This document shows positions 8,143 through 17,378 of a stretch of DNA of 64,000 bases, piece by piece. Within the stretch, counting starts at the first letter, position 1. Each line of letters opens with the position of its first letter. The DNA is taken from positions 62,001-126,000 of the forward strand of contig JACKAL010000002.1 of NCBI GenBank assembly GCA_020635085.1, in the 5' to 3' direction. The position numbers were made by a program, and so were the translations under genes. The DNA comes from Pseudobdellovibrionaceae bacterium (GTDB taxonomy: Bacteria; Bdellovibrionota; Bdellovibrionia; Bdellovibrionales; JAGQZY01). Below the pieces are notes generated by a model. The model saw only the letters and a list, made by a program, of their open reading frames with translations, had not been told where the DNA came from and searched no databases.

Positions 8143-10317
8143 ATGGAAAGGAAACTAGAGAAGTTTTTTTACGATGATAACATCGTAAAAATGTTTATTA
8201 TGGCAACATTGTTTTGGGGAGGGGCGGCCTTTTTGGTTGGGCTTATTATCGCTCTACAATTGGCGTACTGGCCATTGAACCTCAATTTGGATTTTCTAAC
8301 CTTTAGTCGTCTGCGGCCTCTACACACGAATGCGGCTATTTTCGCATTCGCAGGTAATGCCATCTTTGCGGGAATTTACCATTCCTCACAAAGACTGCTT
8401 AAGACGCGCCTCTTTTCGGACTTCTTAACGAAGCTCCACTTTTGGGGTTGGCAGACCATTATATTAGCGGCCCTCATTACTTTGCCTCTAGGGTTCACTC
8501 AAGGTAAAGAATATGCCGAACTCGAATGGCCCATTGATTTAATGATCACCATTATCTGGGTTGTTTTTGCCGTAAACTTCTTTGGCACAATTGCTCGTCG
8601 ACGCGAACAGCATCTATATGTGGCGATTTGGTTTTATATCGCTACTATCGTCACGGTGGCCATGCTTCACGTGGTGAATTCCATTGAAATTCCCGTAAGC
8701 TTCCTACAAAGCTATCCCGTCTATGCGGGCGTTCAGGATGCTCTCGTACAATGGTGGTATGGCCATAATGCGGTGGCTTTTTTCTTAACCACCCCATTTT
8801 TAGGCTTGATGTACTATTACATTCCAAAAGCAGTGAACCGCCCGATCTATTCGTATCGTCTATCGATCGTTCACTTTTGGGCGCTTGTCTTTATCTATAT
8901 TTGGGCAGGTCCGCACCATCTACTTTACACAGCTCTGCCAGAATGGAGCCAAACCCTTGGTATGATTTTTAGTGTTATGCTCTGGGCCCCAAGCTGGGGA
9001 GGTATGATCAATGGTCTTTTAACATTACGTGGCGCTTGGCACTTATTGCGTACAGAACCGATTGTTCAGTTCCTTATTGCTGCGGTTACATTCTATGGAA
9101 TGGCCACTTTCGAAGGACCTCTCTTATCGATTAAATCGGTCAGTGCACTTGGCCACTATACTGATTGGATTATTGGTCACGTGCATGGTGGAGCTCTTGG
9201 TTGGAACGGTTTCCTTGCTTTTGGGATGATCTATTATCTTGTTCCTCGCCTTTGGGGAGCAGACGGCATGTATAGTAAAAAACTCATGAGCTATCACTTA
9301 TGGATCGCGCTCACGGGTATTCTCCTTTACTACATTTCCATGGTGTCGGCAGGAATTACACAAGGTCTTATGTGGAGAGCCATATCACCTACAGGTCAAA
9401 TGACATATCCTGACTTCGTGCAAACGGTAAATGCCATTCGCCCTCTTTATTGGGTGCGCGTATTTGGTGGTTTATTATTTATTACTGGATACTTCATCGG
9501 AATCTACAACATTTGGAAAACCATTGCCATGGGGAAAAAAGTCAGTCCCGTGGAGCAACAAGCGTATGCCTTAACCTTTAAAGACGACTCTAACGAAAAT
9601 GCTCACCGTAAGCTTGAAGGCTTGGGTACGGTTTTCACCGTACTTGTTTTAGTCTCCGTGATTGTCGGTTCGGTGATTGAAATCTTACCAACGCTCTCAA
9701 TACACAAGCATCTTCCACAAGATGAGCAAATTCTTCCGTATACTGCACTTGAGCAGCTCGGTCGCGATGTATATGTCACCGAAGGCTGTTACGTGTGTCA
9801 CTCTCAGATGATTCGCACATATACCCCTGATGTGATTCGTTTTGGACCATCAAGTACAATTGCAGAGTCGATGTATGATCACCCTTTCCAATGGGGCTCC
9901 AAGCGTACGGGACCAGATTTAGCACGCGTCGGTGGAAAATATCCTGATCTTTGGCACTACCGCCACATGGTGGACCCACGCTCTATGAACAACCAATCCA
10001 TTATGCCTGCTTATGGTTGGCTTGAGACTAAGAAAGCGGATTTCTACAGTCTTCGTAAAAAACTGTCTGTTCTAAGAACTCTCGGTGTTCCTTACACTGA
10101 CGAGCAAGTTTCTCAAGCTGATATTTGGGCCGAGAAGCAAGCTGAAGAGGTGGCAGCACAGCTAGAAAAAGATGGCGCACCTGCGGGACTTAAGGATAAA
10201 AAGATCGTCGCCCTGATTGCTTATTTACAATGCCTTGGTAAAAAAGCAAAAACTGGAACCGATACCTCTAAGTGGAATAACTTTCCATTTAAAAAAGTGG
10301 CCGGAGGTGAACAATGA
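8143..10317 (+). CDS. ccoNO: cbb3-type cytochrome c oxidase, fused subunits I and II (CcoNO)
   Basis: A 724-residue fusion of CcoN and CcoO. Residues 1 to about 475 are the twelve-helix haem-copper core (TNAAIFAFAGN, WWYGHNAVAFFLTTPFLG, GHVHGGALGWNG). A short linker leads to the mono-haem c-type CcoO, with Cys549-x-x-Cys552-His553 in EGCYVCHSQMIRTY and downstream GSKRTGPDLARVGGKY. It reduces O2 to water at high oxygen affinity. The ATG follows a GAGGAG site. The two chains are usually separate genes; fusions occur in some lineages. Its stop overlaps the ccoQ start (ATGA). Confidence 0.96.
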   Translation: MERKLEKFFYDDNIVKMFIMATLFWGGAAFLVGLIIALQLAYWPLNLNLDFLTFSRLRPLHTNAAIFAFAGNAIFAGIYHSSQRLLKTRLFSDFLTKLHFWGWQTIILAALITLPLGFTQGKEYAELEWPIDLMITIIWVVFAVNFFGTIARRREQHLYVAIWFYIATIVTVAMLHVVNSIEIPVSFLQSYPVYAGVQDALVQWWYGHNAVAFFLTTPFLGLMYYYIPKAVNRPIYSYRLSIVHFWALVFIYIWAGPHHLLYTALPEWSQTLGMIFSVMLWAPSWGGMINGLLTLRGAWHLLRTEPIVQFLIAAVTFYGMATFEGPLLSIKSVSALGHYTDWIIGHVHGGALGWNGFLAFGMIYYLVPRLWGADGMYSKKLMSYHLWIALTGILLYYISMVSAGITQGLMWRAISPTGQMTYPDFVQTVNAIRPLYWVRVFGGLLFITGYFIGIYNIWKTIAMGKKVSPVEQQAYALTFKDDSNENAHRKLEGLGTVFTVLVLVSVIVGSVIEILPTLSIHKHLPQDEQILPYTALEQLGRDVYVTEGCYVCHSQMIRTYTPDVIRFGPSSTIAESMYDHPFQWGSKRTGPDLARVGGKYPDLWHYRHMVDPRSMNNQSIMPAYGWLETKKADFYSLRKKLSVLRTLGVPYTDEQVSQADIWAEKQAEEVAAQLEKDGAPAGLKDKKIVALIAYLQCLGKKAKTGTDTSKWNNFPFKKVAGGEQ

Positions 10318-10490
10318 AGCAGGAAGCTTTAGCGTTTTTCCAAAACACTGGCCTCACAGCATTTGCGAGCGTTCTGTTTTTTATCGCGTTCGCAATTATT
10401 TTGTACGGTGTTTTCCAGAAAAAAAATCGCAAATATTATGAGCAGATGAGCCAATTACCCTTGGAGAAGGAGCAGTGTCATGAGCGATAA
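10314..10490 (+). CDS. ccoQ: cbb3 oxidase small subunit CcoQ
   Basis: A 58-residue single-span protein: a short amphipathic start, a helix around FASVLFFIAFAIILYGVF, and a basic KKNRKYYEQM tail. This is the CcoQ layout, and CcoQ stabilises the CcoNO-CcoP complex. The ATG overlaps the ccoNO stop and is preceded by GGAGGTG. The last 11 bases overlap the start of ccoP. Identification rests on position and topology, since CcoQ sequences are poorly conserved. Confidence 0.85.
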   Translation: MKQEALAFFQNTGLTAFASVLFFIAFAIILYGVFQKKNRKYYEQMSQLPLEKEQCHER

Positions 10491-11058
10491 TCCCAATGAT
10501 AAATATGATGTGGTGCTAGATCACGAGTACGATGGTATTCAAGAATTAAATAACCCTCTACCTATGTGGTGGTTATGGACATTTTTTGGAACTATTATTT
10601 TTGCCTTCATTTACTGGATTCACTATTCTGTTGGCGGCGGAATGAGCCTCGATGGCCATTTACAAGCACAGCTCCAGCAAATCGAAGAGCAAAAACAACT
10701 GGAAGCAAAAAACCAACCGCAAAAAAATGAAGCCGACCTTGAGACGCTTCCTAAAAATGCGGCAGTGGTAGCCCAAGGAAACAAAGTTTTCCAAATGAAC
10801 TGTGCCAACTGTCATGGAGATAAAGGCCAGGGCGGTATTGGACCAAATCTTACGGATAATTATTGGATCCACGGCGATGGCAAAATGACATCTGTCATGG
10901 CTACCATCAAAGATGGCGTCTTGGAAAAAGGTATGCCCTCTTGGGGTCCGATTTTTAAACCAGAAGAGATTGAAGCTCTTGCGGCTTTCGTGGTAAATTT
11001 GCGCGGTAGTAATCCAGCAAATGCGAAAGCGCCACAAGGAGAAGATAAAGGGTCATGA
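10480..11058 (+). CDS. ccoP: cbb3 oxidase cytochrome c subunit CcoP, mono-haem form
   Basis: 192 residues. The N-terminal DHEYDGIQELNNPLPMWW segment and one membrane helix are typical of CcoP. They are followed by a Q/E/K-rich linker and a single cytochrome c domain (Cys108-x-x-Cys111-His112 in MNCANCHG, distal Met in KGMPSWG). Canonical CcoP is about 300 residues with two CxxCH domains, so one haem domain is missing. The GGAGAAGGAG site lies within the end of ccoQ. It passes electrons from soluble cytochromes to CcoO. Confidence 0.92.
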   Translation: MSDNPNDKYDVVLDHEYDGIQELNNPLPMWWLWTFFGTIIFAFIYWIHYSVGGGMSLDGHLQAQLQQIEEQKQLEAKNQPQKNEADLETLPKNAAVVAQGNKVFQMNCANCHGDKGQGGIGPNLTDNYWIHGDGKMTSVMATIKDGVLEKGMPSWGPIFKPEEIEALAAFVVNLRGSNPANAKAPQGEDKGS

Positions 11059-12461
11059 GTACAGTAGATTTTCGTCAAATTCCCGATGAGCGGTTATCCA
11101 CTACAGATGAATTAGGTAACCGTATACATGTGATCCCCGCTAAAGTGAGCGGGGTCTGGAGTCAGCGAAAAAATATTCTGCACGCCTTTTTAATTATATT
11201 ACTGCTGGCTTTGCCGTGGATTTCGGTTAACGGTAAACCGGCTATTCTTCTCAACCTTCCTGATCGCGAATTTACTTTCTTTGGCACAACTCTTTATGCT
11301 CATGATGGACCTCTGGTCTTTTTTATTTTAGCCACTGCGGCCATGACTCTCGCTTTTGTCACCGTCGTGTGGGGTCGTGTGTGGTGTGGATGGGCCTGTC
11401 CACAAACGGTATTTATCGAAGGAATTTTTCGCCGTATAGAACGCATGCTATTAGGTGATCGCATGCAACAAATCGCGTTTTATAATGCTCCTCTGACTTT
11501 TGGAAAAATTATCAAAACGTTGACGAAGTGGGCCCTGTTTGTTCTCGCTGCTGTTGTTCTCAGCCACACACTTGTCGCCTATTTTGTTGGTAAAAATAAT
11601 TTATTCCACATGATGGGCCAACCACCAGCAGAAAGCTGGACCGTGTTTGTTATCATGCTGTTTATTACAGGCGTTGTCCTTTTCGACTTCACTTGGTTTC
11701 GTGAACAATTCTGTATTATCATGTGCCCCTATGGCCGCCTGCAAGGTCTACTGCTCGATCAGAACTCAATTACTATCGCATACGATGAGAAGCGTGGAGA
11801 ACCGCGCGGTAAACCCAACGTCAAAGGGGTGGGTGATTGCGTCGACTGTTATCGTTGTGTAGCCGTGTGCCCAACAGGTATTGATATTCGCAAAGGTCAA
11901 CAACTCGAGTGCATTGGTTGTACCGCTTGTATTGATGCCTGTAATGATGTGATGGCAAAACTCAAGCGTCCTCCTGAGCTCATTGGCTATCGTTCTTTAA
12001 AAAATCTTGAGGGTTTTAAAACACGTTTTGTTCGTCCGCGCCCCATTGTTTTTGGCTCAATTGTTTTTATATTGACCATTTCTTTTATCTTTGCTGTGTC
12101 TAGCCGAAAAGAAATCAATATTGATATCATTCGCGGTATTGATACGCCATATGAACACATTCAGGAAAATGGTACCGATTTTATTGCCAATCACTACAAA
12201 CTCCACATTAAAAATCAAAGTAATGGTCCTATTGCGATCACTGTGCAACTTTCACCAGAAGAAACTGCAAAAGGATTTACTCTATCTCCACAACCACTAA
12301 CTCTTAACCTACAATCGAAACAAAACTTGGATTTCCCAATTTTTATAAAAATGTCTTCTGCGACAACTAAAGATTTTCCTCTCACCTCCAATGTGATGGC
12401 GGAATTTGATTACGGTAATGGTCGTAAAGTGGTTCGCCCCTTGGTGTTTGTCCACCCGTGA
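11055..12461 (+). CDS. ccoG: cbb3 oxidase accessory ferredoxin-like protein CcoG
   Basis: A 468-residue membrane iron-sulfur protein of the CcoG/FixG/RdxA family, proposed to reduce copper for delivery to the oxidase. It has an N-terminal helix, VWCGWACPQTVF in the membrane region, and two ferredoxin clusters in CVDCYRCVAVCPTG and CIGCTACIDAC. An Ig-like FixG C-terminal domain follows from about residue 360. Start overlaps the end of ccoP (ATGA). No ccoH follows, so this operon ends with ccoG. Confidence 0.93.
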   Translation: MSTVDFRQIPDERLSTTDELGNRIHVIPAKVSGVWSQRKNILHAFLIILLLALPWISVNGKPAILLNLPDREFTFFGTTLYAHDGPLVFFILATAAMTLAFVTVVWGRVWCGWACPQTVFIEGIFRRIERMLLGDRMQQIAFYNAPLTFGKIIKTLTKWALFVLAAVVLSHTLVAYFVGKNNLFHMMGQPPAESWTVFVIMLFITGVVLFDFTWFREQFCIIMCPYGRLQGLLLDQNSITIAYDEKRGEPRGKPNVKGVGDCVDCYRCVAVCPTGIDIRKGQQLECIGCTACIDACNDVMAKLKRPPELIGYRSLKNLEGFKTRFVRPRPIVFGSIVFILTISFIFAVSSRKEINIDIIRGIDTPYEHIQENGTDFIANHYKLHIKNQSNGPIAITVQLSPEETAKGFTLSPQPLTLNLQSKQNLDFPIFIKMSSATTKDFPLTSNVMAEFDYGNGRKVVRPLVFVHP

Positions 12462-12518
12462 AGTGCCTCGCAAATTTTGTATGGGACTAGATGTTGGATG
12501 GGAGTGTGGCGATCGCTA

Positions 12519-13853
12519 TTAGACTTCTACGTCCACCGCGGCCACTGCGACCTCGTCACCACTTGCCATCTCAAGCTCTATCGATTCTGGGAGCTCTTTA
12601 CTGCTCTTTGCTCCCAACTCCTCCATCTTACGAGCTTGTACAATAAGACGAGAATGAAGTTTACGTCTACCATCTTCATAACGATCCTGAGCTTGGCTTA
12701 ATGATTTACCAACGGATTCATAGACGTCTACAAAGTCACTAATACGCTTATGCAGTTCGCGACCCAAATCACGAATTTTTTCGGCGTTAGAGGTCAAACG
12801 TTCCTCATTCCAACCATACCGAATCACCTTAAGAAGACCAATAAATGTAGGTGGTGTCGCAATAAGAATTTTTTTCTCCAACGCGTATTCTACCAGATCG
12901 GGTTGTGTCTCCAAAGCCGCATACAAAAATGATTCATTCGGTAAAAACATTACCGTGAAATCTGCCGTGTTTTTTAGTTTATCAGCATACCCTTTTTGTG
13001 AAAGCTTGCGGATATGTTCTTTCACCTGAGAACCATGGCGCGACATCTCGATGGCCCGCTGCTCTTCGCTTGTCGCTTCAAGCGAAGCAATAAATCCATC
13101 CAACGGTGTCTTAGCATCAACGATCACCATACGCCCACCGGGCATACGCACAGTCAAATCCGGAATCAATTGCTGGCCTTCAACATCGACTGTATAATCT
13201 TGGAATGTCACATCAGAGTATTCCGACATTCCCGCGATGTCGATGCAGTTTTTAAGTTGCATCTCTCCCCATTGTCCGCGCACATGGGGTTTTTTAAGAG
13301 CATCTTTTAGCGCTCGCGTTTCGAAAGTTAAATTATGACTTGTCTCTGTAACTCGTTTTAACTCTGTCAATAAACTCGTGTACGAAGTTTGCCGCTCTTT
13401 TTCCAACTGATGCGTGTGTTGCTGAAGAGTCTCTAGCGAACTTTTTAATGGCTTTACAATATGCTCGATGGAATCTTGTCGCTTTTCTAAATCATTCTTT
13501 GCAAGTAACGCATGTTTCTCTAGTGTTTTCTCTGCCAAATTTAAAAATTGTTTGGATTGTCCCTCGAGAGTTTGGTGGGCGAGAGCTTGAAATGTTTCGC
13601 GCATGGTTTCACCACTAGACTCAAGCGCTTCCAATTTTGCTTTGGATGTAAAATATTTCTCTTTGAGATCTTCTAAATTTTTTTGTGCGTCAGTAAAGTC
13701 CAACCGATCTTTTTGGTGCTGGGCGTACTCGTGCTCAAACTTCGTTTGCCACTCTTGTGCCGCCGCTTTCCAGCGCCAGCTTTGACGATAAAAGAAAATC
13801 GCTACCACCAGTGCGAAGAAAAACGCTAAAAGTACAATATAAAACTCGGCCAT
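12519..13853 (-). CDS. rmuC: DNA recombination protein RmuC homologue
   Basis: About 445 residues: an N-terminal membrane helix (FYIVLLAFFFALVVAIFFY), a long coiled coil to about residue 180, and the RmuC nuclease-like core with GQWGEMQLKN, PDLTVRMPGG, VIVDAKTPLD, DFTVMFLPNE and IATPPTFIGLL. RmuC limits inversions at short inverted repeats in E. coli. The start is one of two adjacent ATGs (13853 or 13856) after GGGGAGG; a longer upstream extension lacks a ribosome site. The gene converges on the cbb3 operon. Confidence 0.92.
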   Translation of the reverse strand: MAEFYIVLLAFFFALVVAIFFYRQSWRWKAAAQEWQTKFEHEYAQHQKDRLDFTDAQKNLEDLKEKYFTSKAKLEALESSGETMRETFQALAHQTLEGQSKQFLNLAEKTLEKHALLAKNDLEKRQDSIEHIVKPLKSSLETLQQHTHQLEKERQTSYTSLLTELKRVTETSHNLTFETRALKDALKKPHVRGQWGEMQLKNCIDIAGMSEYSDVTFQDYTVDVEGQQLIPDLTVRMPGGRMVIVDAKTPLDGFIASLEATSEEQRAIEMSRHGSQVKEHIRKLSQKGYADKLKNTADFTVMFLPNESFLYAALETQPDLVEYALEKKILIATPPTFIGLLKVIRYGWNEERLTSNAEKIRDLGRELHKRISDFVDVYESVGKSLSQAQDRYEDGRRKLHSRLIVQARKMEELGAKSSKELPESIELEMASGDEVAVAAVDVEV

Positions 13854-14123
13854 CATCCTCCCCGGCAAGAGGTAAAAATTACATACTTTGTTGGGGTTTT
13901 GTCTACAAGTTAAGAGCTTTGACGGCACTCGGTATCGATAAGTCATTGAAACGACTTTGATAATTTCGCAAATTTTTTACTTTTAGATTTTCAGCAAAAT
14001 TCTGACTCCACCACTTATGGTATCTATAAAAAAATTGTAGTTAATTTTTGCCAAATTTTGACCCATACTAATCCTACGTTGTCAGTGTGGCAACGAGGGT
14101 AAAGACATTTTGGGGGGATTTTC

Positions 14124-14795
14124 TTGAGCACTAACAAGCTGGCTCGAGCCAATAATACTATTGAAACCAACGACGTTATGGCATCTATGTCGTACTTTGT
14201 TCGCCATCATCGCGACCCCGAGCAACTCTTTGTACAAATGCATGCCCTCTTTGCCAGTGGTCAGTTGCGCGAAGTCATCGCACTCACTCAATGCATTATC
14301 AACGAGTACAATGAGAACATCCAAAATGCTGATTTTTTCATTCTTGCTGCACAGGCAGAAATACAACTTCACGGTTTTAGTAAAACCGTGGATTCTTATT
14401 TGCGCCAAGCTCTAAAGGTGGCTCCTTTTAATGACGTGGCCCTGGCATTCTTTAAACTGTCTTCTGCCTGTTTGGATCTAAAAGATGGTTTGTATGATAA
14501 AGGTGAAGACGTTTTGCGCGAATGTTTGTCTGTCTCAAGCCTTCGTCCCTATGCCTGTTTCTTTCTTGGCCACCACCTGTTTTGGAAAAATGGCTCCCTA
14601 TCGGAAGCCATCTCTCTACTCGAGGAAGCCGTAAGCCTCCGCGACGGATTTTTAAAAGCTTGGGTCGATTTGGCCATGGCCTACAAACGCAGTGGCGAGC
14701 GTGAAAAGGCCAATGGCGCCTTGCAAAAATGCCTAAAGATTGATCGCGAACCCCTTCGCCGTGCTTTCTACGAGCGCCACATTGAACGCCAGTAA
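14124..14795 (+). CDS. Tetratricopeptide-repeat protein
   Basis: A 223-residue, all-helical, cytosolic-looking protein with no signal peptide. TPR-like helical pairs are visible, for example LREVIALTQCIINEYNENI, then SLSEAISLLEEAVSLRDGFL, and AWVDLAMAYKRSGEREKANG at the C-terminus. It starts at TTG: GGGGGGA is six bases upstream and no better ATG exists. TPRs mediate protein-protein contacts; the partner is unknown. It stands alone upstream of tRNA-Asn. Confidence 0.75.
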   Translation: MSTNKLARANNTIETNDVMASMSYFVRHHRDPEQLFVQMHALFASGQLREVIALTQCIINEYNENIQNADFFILAAQAEIQLHGFSKTVDSYLRQALKVAPFNDVALAFFKLSSACLDLKDGLYDKGEDVLRECLSVSSLRPYACFFLGHHLFWKNGSLSEAISLLEEAVSLRDGFLKAWVDLAMAYKRSGEREKANGALQKCLKIDREPLRRAFYERHIERQ

Positions 14796-14888
14796 TAAAA
14801 TCCATAGGATAAGCATCGCGCGTTAAGTCAAATTGCCGTTTACTTCTCCTCTCCCAAGCTCTATATTTTTTTGTTCTGAGTACATAGT

Positions 14889-14963
14889 TCAGGAGTAGCT
14901 CAGTGGTAGAGCAAGCGGCTGTTAACCGCTTGGTCGGGGGTTCGAATCCCTCCTCCTGAGCCA
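14889..14963 (+). tRNA. tRNA-Asn (anticodon GTT)
   Basis: The cloverleaf can be drawn by eye. Acceptor TCAGGAG pairs with CTCCTGA, the D-arm is GCTC/GAGC, and the anticodon stem AGCGG/CCGCT encloses CTGTTAA. A T-loop TTCGAAT is present, and the 3' CCA is encoded. Its 3' end carries the left copy of the 12-bp repeat bounding the integrated element, so it served as attachment site and was restored by the integration. Confidence 0.97.
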
Positions 14964-14966
14964 TTT
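14955..14966 (+). repeat. attL-like repeat, tRNA-Asn 3' end
   Basis: CCTGAGCCATTT overlaps the last nine bases of tRNA-Asn, including CCA, and is repeated exactly at 25465-25476. Twelve bases is short for an att core. The tRNA context and the integrase next to the other copy support it. Confidence 0.6.
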
Positions 14967-15155
14967 AACAAAAATCTACTTTTCAAAAACCGAAAATCAA
15001 AAATAATTTAGTAATTTTAATAATTTACTCGAAAGCAGGTTGCGTCGATCTTTTTTAATTTAATCACTCCAAATCATACTAAATCACACCATTTGCATAC
15101 ATTTGTCGTTGACCGCTGTCGTTGAGCAAGAATTAACGACAATATTATTACATTA

Positions 15156-16103
15156 CTAATCTTTTCCAAGAGCTAAATCCCAACAGTTTGAACAACAGCC
15201 ACTCCCCTTCTCGCCAATAGCGGAATAAAACACTTCTCCGCAACTATTACAGAAGTGCATGTGTTCTCTACTAATAATTTCACCGCAAGAAACACATATA
15301 AACTCTAAATAATTTTTTGCTCGAGGCACTAGAACCTGATTACCGGTACACTCAGGACAGTCATATAACGGCCAATCACAATTGGGGTCATAGTATGTCT
15401 CAAGGCATTCCTCTAGATGAGTTACTGCTACAGATGTAGCATCTACTCCCTTAAGTTCACACGCGAAACATTTATAATCGTCATCGTACCTAATTAAAGC
15501 TAGTTCCCTGCACTCAGGACAATGAAACAAATCCTTCTTATGAGACAGTGACTGCTCTTGAGCATGTTTTATTCTTTCCTCTACATACTCCCTAAATTCT
15601 ATTGCGCTGCCCTTTATGTCTTCAAATGTACTTTCTTCTTCTGTGTCTATGTACTCAATTAAATGTTCGTCTATAAAATTAACAAAAACATTTAACACTC
15701 TAGCAAAAAGTGGTTTTATTTGTTCCCTGGAAACCGTAAAACTAAAGTGTTCAATTTTATTTCTTAATTTTCTAAGAGCATCTATTGCCTCGCGATGTTC
15801 TTTTGAGAAATTTATCTCACAAATCTCTTTCAAAAGATCAATTGTCTTATCTAGAGATATACTCTCAAAATCGCCCTCTTCATATTTAACTCTACTAATT
15901 TTATCTGGCTTACTAAAAACAAGTGCCCAATGCTCAACGTGAACCCTCTCTTTAAATGCCAATGCAAGGCCAGCATATAAATGAAGTATGGAATACTTTA
16001 TTTTCTTAGTTTCATTGCTGTTCATTTCTGAAATGGAGAAATCTACAAAATCTAGTCCATTTGACAACAGAGTATGATTCAATTCTTCTTTACTGTTTTG
16101 CAT
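15156..16103 (-). CDS. HEPN-like protein with three C-terminal zinc ribbons
   Basis: A 315-residue, soluble protein. Residues 1 to about 185 are helical and contain LRNKIEHF, giving Arg114-x4-His119, the signature of HEPN RNase domains. The C-terminal third holds three Cys4 zinc ribbons: C195/C198/C212/C215, C249/C252/C270/C273 and C285/C288/C304/C307. It is the last gene of a minus-strand operon with a membrane protein and a PH-like/SHOCT protein, inside a mobile element. HEPN nucleases are common in abortive-infection and toxin systems, so a phage-defence or competition role is plausible but inferred. The zinc ribbons could bind nucleic acid or the ribosome. Confidence 0.65.
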   Translation of the reverse strand: MQNSKEELNHTLLSNGLDFVDFSISEMNSNETKKIKYSILHLYAGLALAFKERVHVEHWALVFSKPDKISRVKYEEGDFESISLDKTIDLLKEICEINFSKEHREAIDALRKLRNKIEHFSFTVSREQIKPLFARVLNVFVNFIDEHLIEYIDTEEESTFEDIKGSAIEFREYVEERIKHAQEQSLSHKKDLFHCPECRELALIRYDDDYKCFACELKGVDATSVAVTHLEECLETYYDPNCDWPLYDCPECTGNQVLVPRAKNYLEFICVSCGEIISREHMHFCNSCGEVFYSAIGEKGSGCCSNCWDLALGKD

Positions 16104-16109
16104 AACACA

Positions 16110-16820
16110 TTAAAGAGATGCCTCACCAGACAGCCCCAAGAGGGTTGATTGCATTTTTAAAATGCCTTTAACTTTATACACACCACCTTTTTGAAATTGC
16201 ATAATTGTACTCTTGGCCTCTTTTGGGTAGCTTAATTGTATATCTTGTACAAATGATCGAGAATTCTGACACTTGAATTGAACAGTAAGTCCACCAAACA
16301 TACCTGCGCTTACTTCGACTACCTTCAATGGCCACTCAAACTGTTTCCCATCATACTTTACTTTCCATATCTCTTCTTTTTGAAGATCTGAAAGATTTGA
16401 TTGGGCATCAAATAAATTACTCACTTGATTACAAGACTCTTGAATCTTTTCTACAGAGGCAACTGCCCTAGTTTCCTCAGATTGTGTAGAAGCGTCGGCT
16501 TCCCCACTAGAAGTCTTATCTTTACTTATGAAAAAGCTCATCGAAAATAAAAGGATAAGAAAAATACCTGCTTTTGCTCCTTTGGTAATTCGAATTCCAT
16601 TTTTATTTAAAAACCTATTAAAGGGCGGCAATAAAAGGATACCCATACACGCCATAAAAAATCCTGGAATGAACCCTTTTGCACCATCTAACAATGACCC
16701 AAGTGCTGCCATTAAAAATATCACCCCAAAGAACCAAGAGAAAATTTTCGATAAAAATCCCTGCTGTGAAGCCGCGTTTTCTGGCTTAGCATCAGATTTT
16801 TTTATATCTTCTAGTCGCAT
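16110..16820 (-). CDS. Element-encoded membrane protein of unknown function
   Basis: About 236 residues with two hydrophobic segments between residues 20 and 65 (WFFGVIFLMAALGSLLDG and a second helix) and a third near 85-100. A Ser/Glu-rich linker leads to a C-terminal soluble domain of roughly 120 residues with a Cys pair (SCNQ, FKCQN). The ATG at 16820 follows GGAAAGG with good spacing and sits directly after the stop of the upstream gene; a six-codon longer form is less likely. Middle gene of the HEPN operon. No family is recognised. Confidence 0.6.
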   Translation of the reverse strand: MRLEDIKKSDAKPENAASQQGFLSKIFSWFFGVIFLMAALGSLLDGAKGFIPGFFMACMGILLLPPFNRFLNKNGIRITKGAKAGIFLILLFSMSFFISKDKTSSGEADASTQSEETRAVASVEKIQESCNQVSNLFDAQSNLSDLQKEEIWKVKYDGKQFEWPLKVVEVSAGMFGGLTVQFKCQNSRSFVQDIQLSYPKEAKSTIMQFQKGGVYKVKGILKMQSTLLGLSGEASL

Positions 16821-16821
16821 A

Positions 16822-17289
16822 TTAACTGGCCTTTCCAATAATTTCTTTTTTCATTGAATTGAACTCTTCTTCATTTATAGCGCCCGACTTCAATAGTTCA
16901 TTTAACTTGATTAGCTCGTCTGTTTTAGTTGTCTGAGGACCGGCTACCTTTAGTGCATCCCTTTGTTTGCTCTCAATAAATATCTTTACTCTTTCAATCT
17001 CATCATTCATCTTAGCGTTAAACATAAAGGTATTCTCATCCTGGGTAGCTCCAAAGATTCCTGACTTTGATTCTTTACCACCAGAAATACTAAATTGGAT
17101 AAAACCATTGATAAGCATGCTGGCTTTTTTAATCTGTATAGCATGTATTGATCTAAAGGGTATCTCTTTAGTTCCCTTCAAGCCTTTGTTTATGAATCCC
17201 AAAACTCCGTTGGGTGTAATAGTTAGTTTATCTTCGAATACCTCTAGAATATCTTGAACTCCCTTTATTTTAATAGAATCTTGAGACAT
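16822..17289 (-). CDS. PH-like (DUF4429-type) protein with C-terminal SHOCT domain
   Basis: 155 residues. The N-terminal part (LTITPNGVLGFINKGLKGTKEIPF, split by strand-like turns, then IQFSISGG and DENTFMFN) resembles the PH-like DUF4429 fold. The last 30 residues, LIKLNELLKSGAINEEEF and following, are a clear SHOCT domain. SHOCT is a short oligomerisation module. First gene of the minus-strand cargo operon, with ribosome site AAAGGGGG. Its product may be a membrane-proximal adaptor for the next two proteins; that is inference. Confidence 0.7.
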   Translation of the reverse strand: MSQDSIKIKGVQDILEVFEDKLTITPNGVLGFINKGLKGTKEIPFRSIHAIQIKKASMLINGFIQFSISGGKESKSGIFGATQDENTFMFNAKMNDEIERVKIFIESKQRDALKVAGPQTTKTDELIKLNELLKSGAINEEEFNSMKKEIIGKAS

Positions 17290-17336
17290 CTAGCCCCCTT
17301 TTATAAATATAATTTGTTTTCTGTTCGGTACTTAAT

Positions 17337-17359
17337 ACCTATTTCTAAATAGGTTTTTT
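17337..17359 (+). promoter_or_regulatory. Palindromic hairpin in the divergent region upstream of terS
   Basis: ACCTATTT and AAATAGGT form an 8-bp perfect inverted repeat separated by CT, followed by a run of T on the plus strand. It lies between the divergent cargo operon and terminase genes. It could be a terminator blocking leftward-origin transcripts, or a repressor operator. Position in a divergent promoter region favours an operator or attenuator. Confidence 0.5.
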
Positions 17360-17378
17360 AAGTCTATGTATAAAGTTG

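Noticed and set aside
14452..14964. 170-codon minus-strand frame across tRNA-Asn and the TPR gene
   Set aside because: It reads through a tRNA and antisense to a gene; typical tRNA-derived spurious frame.
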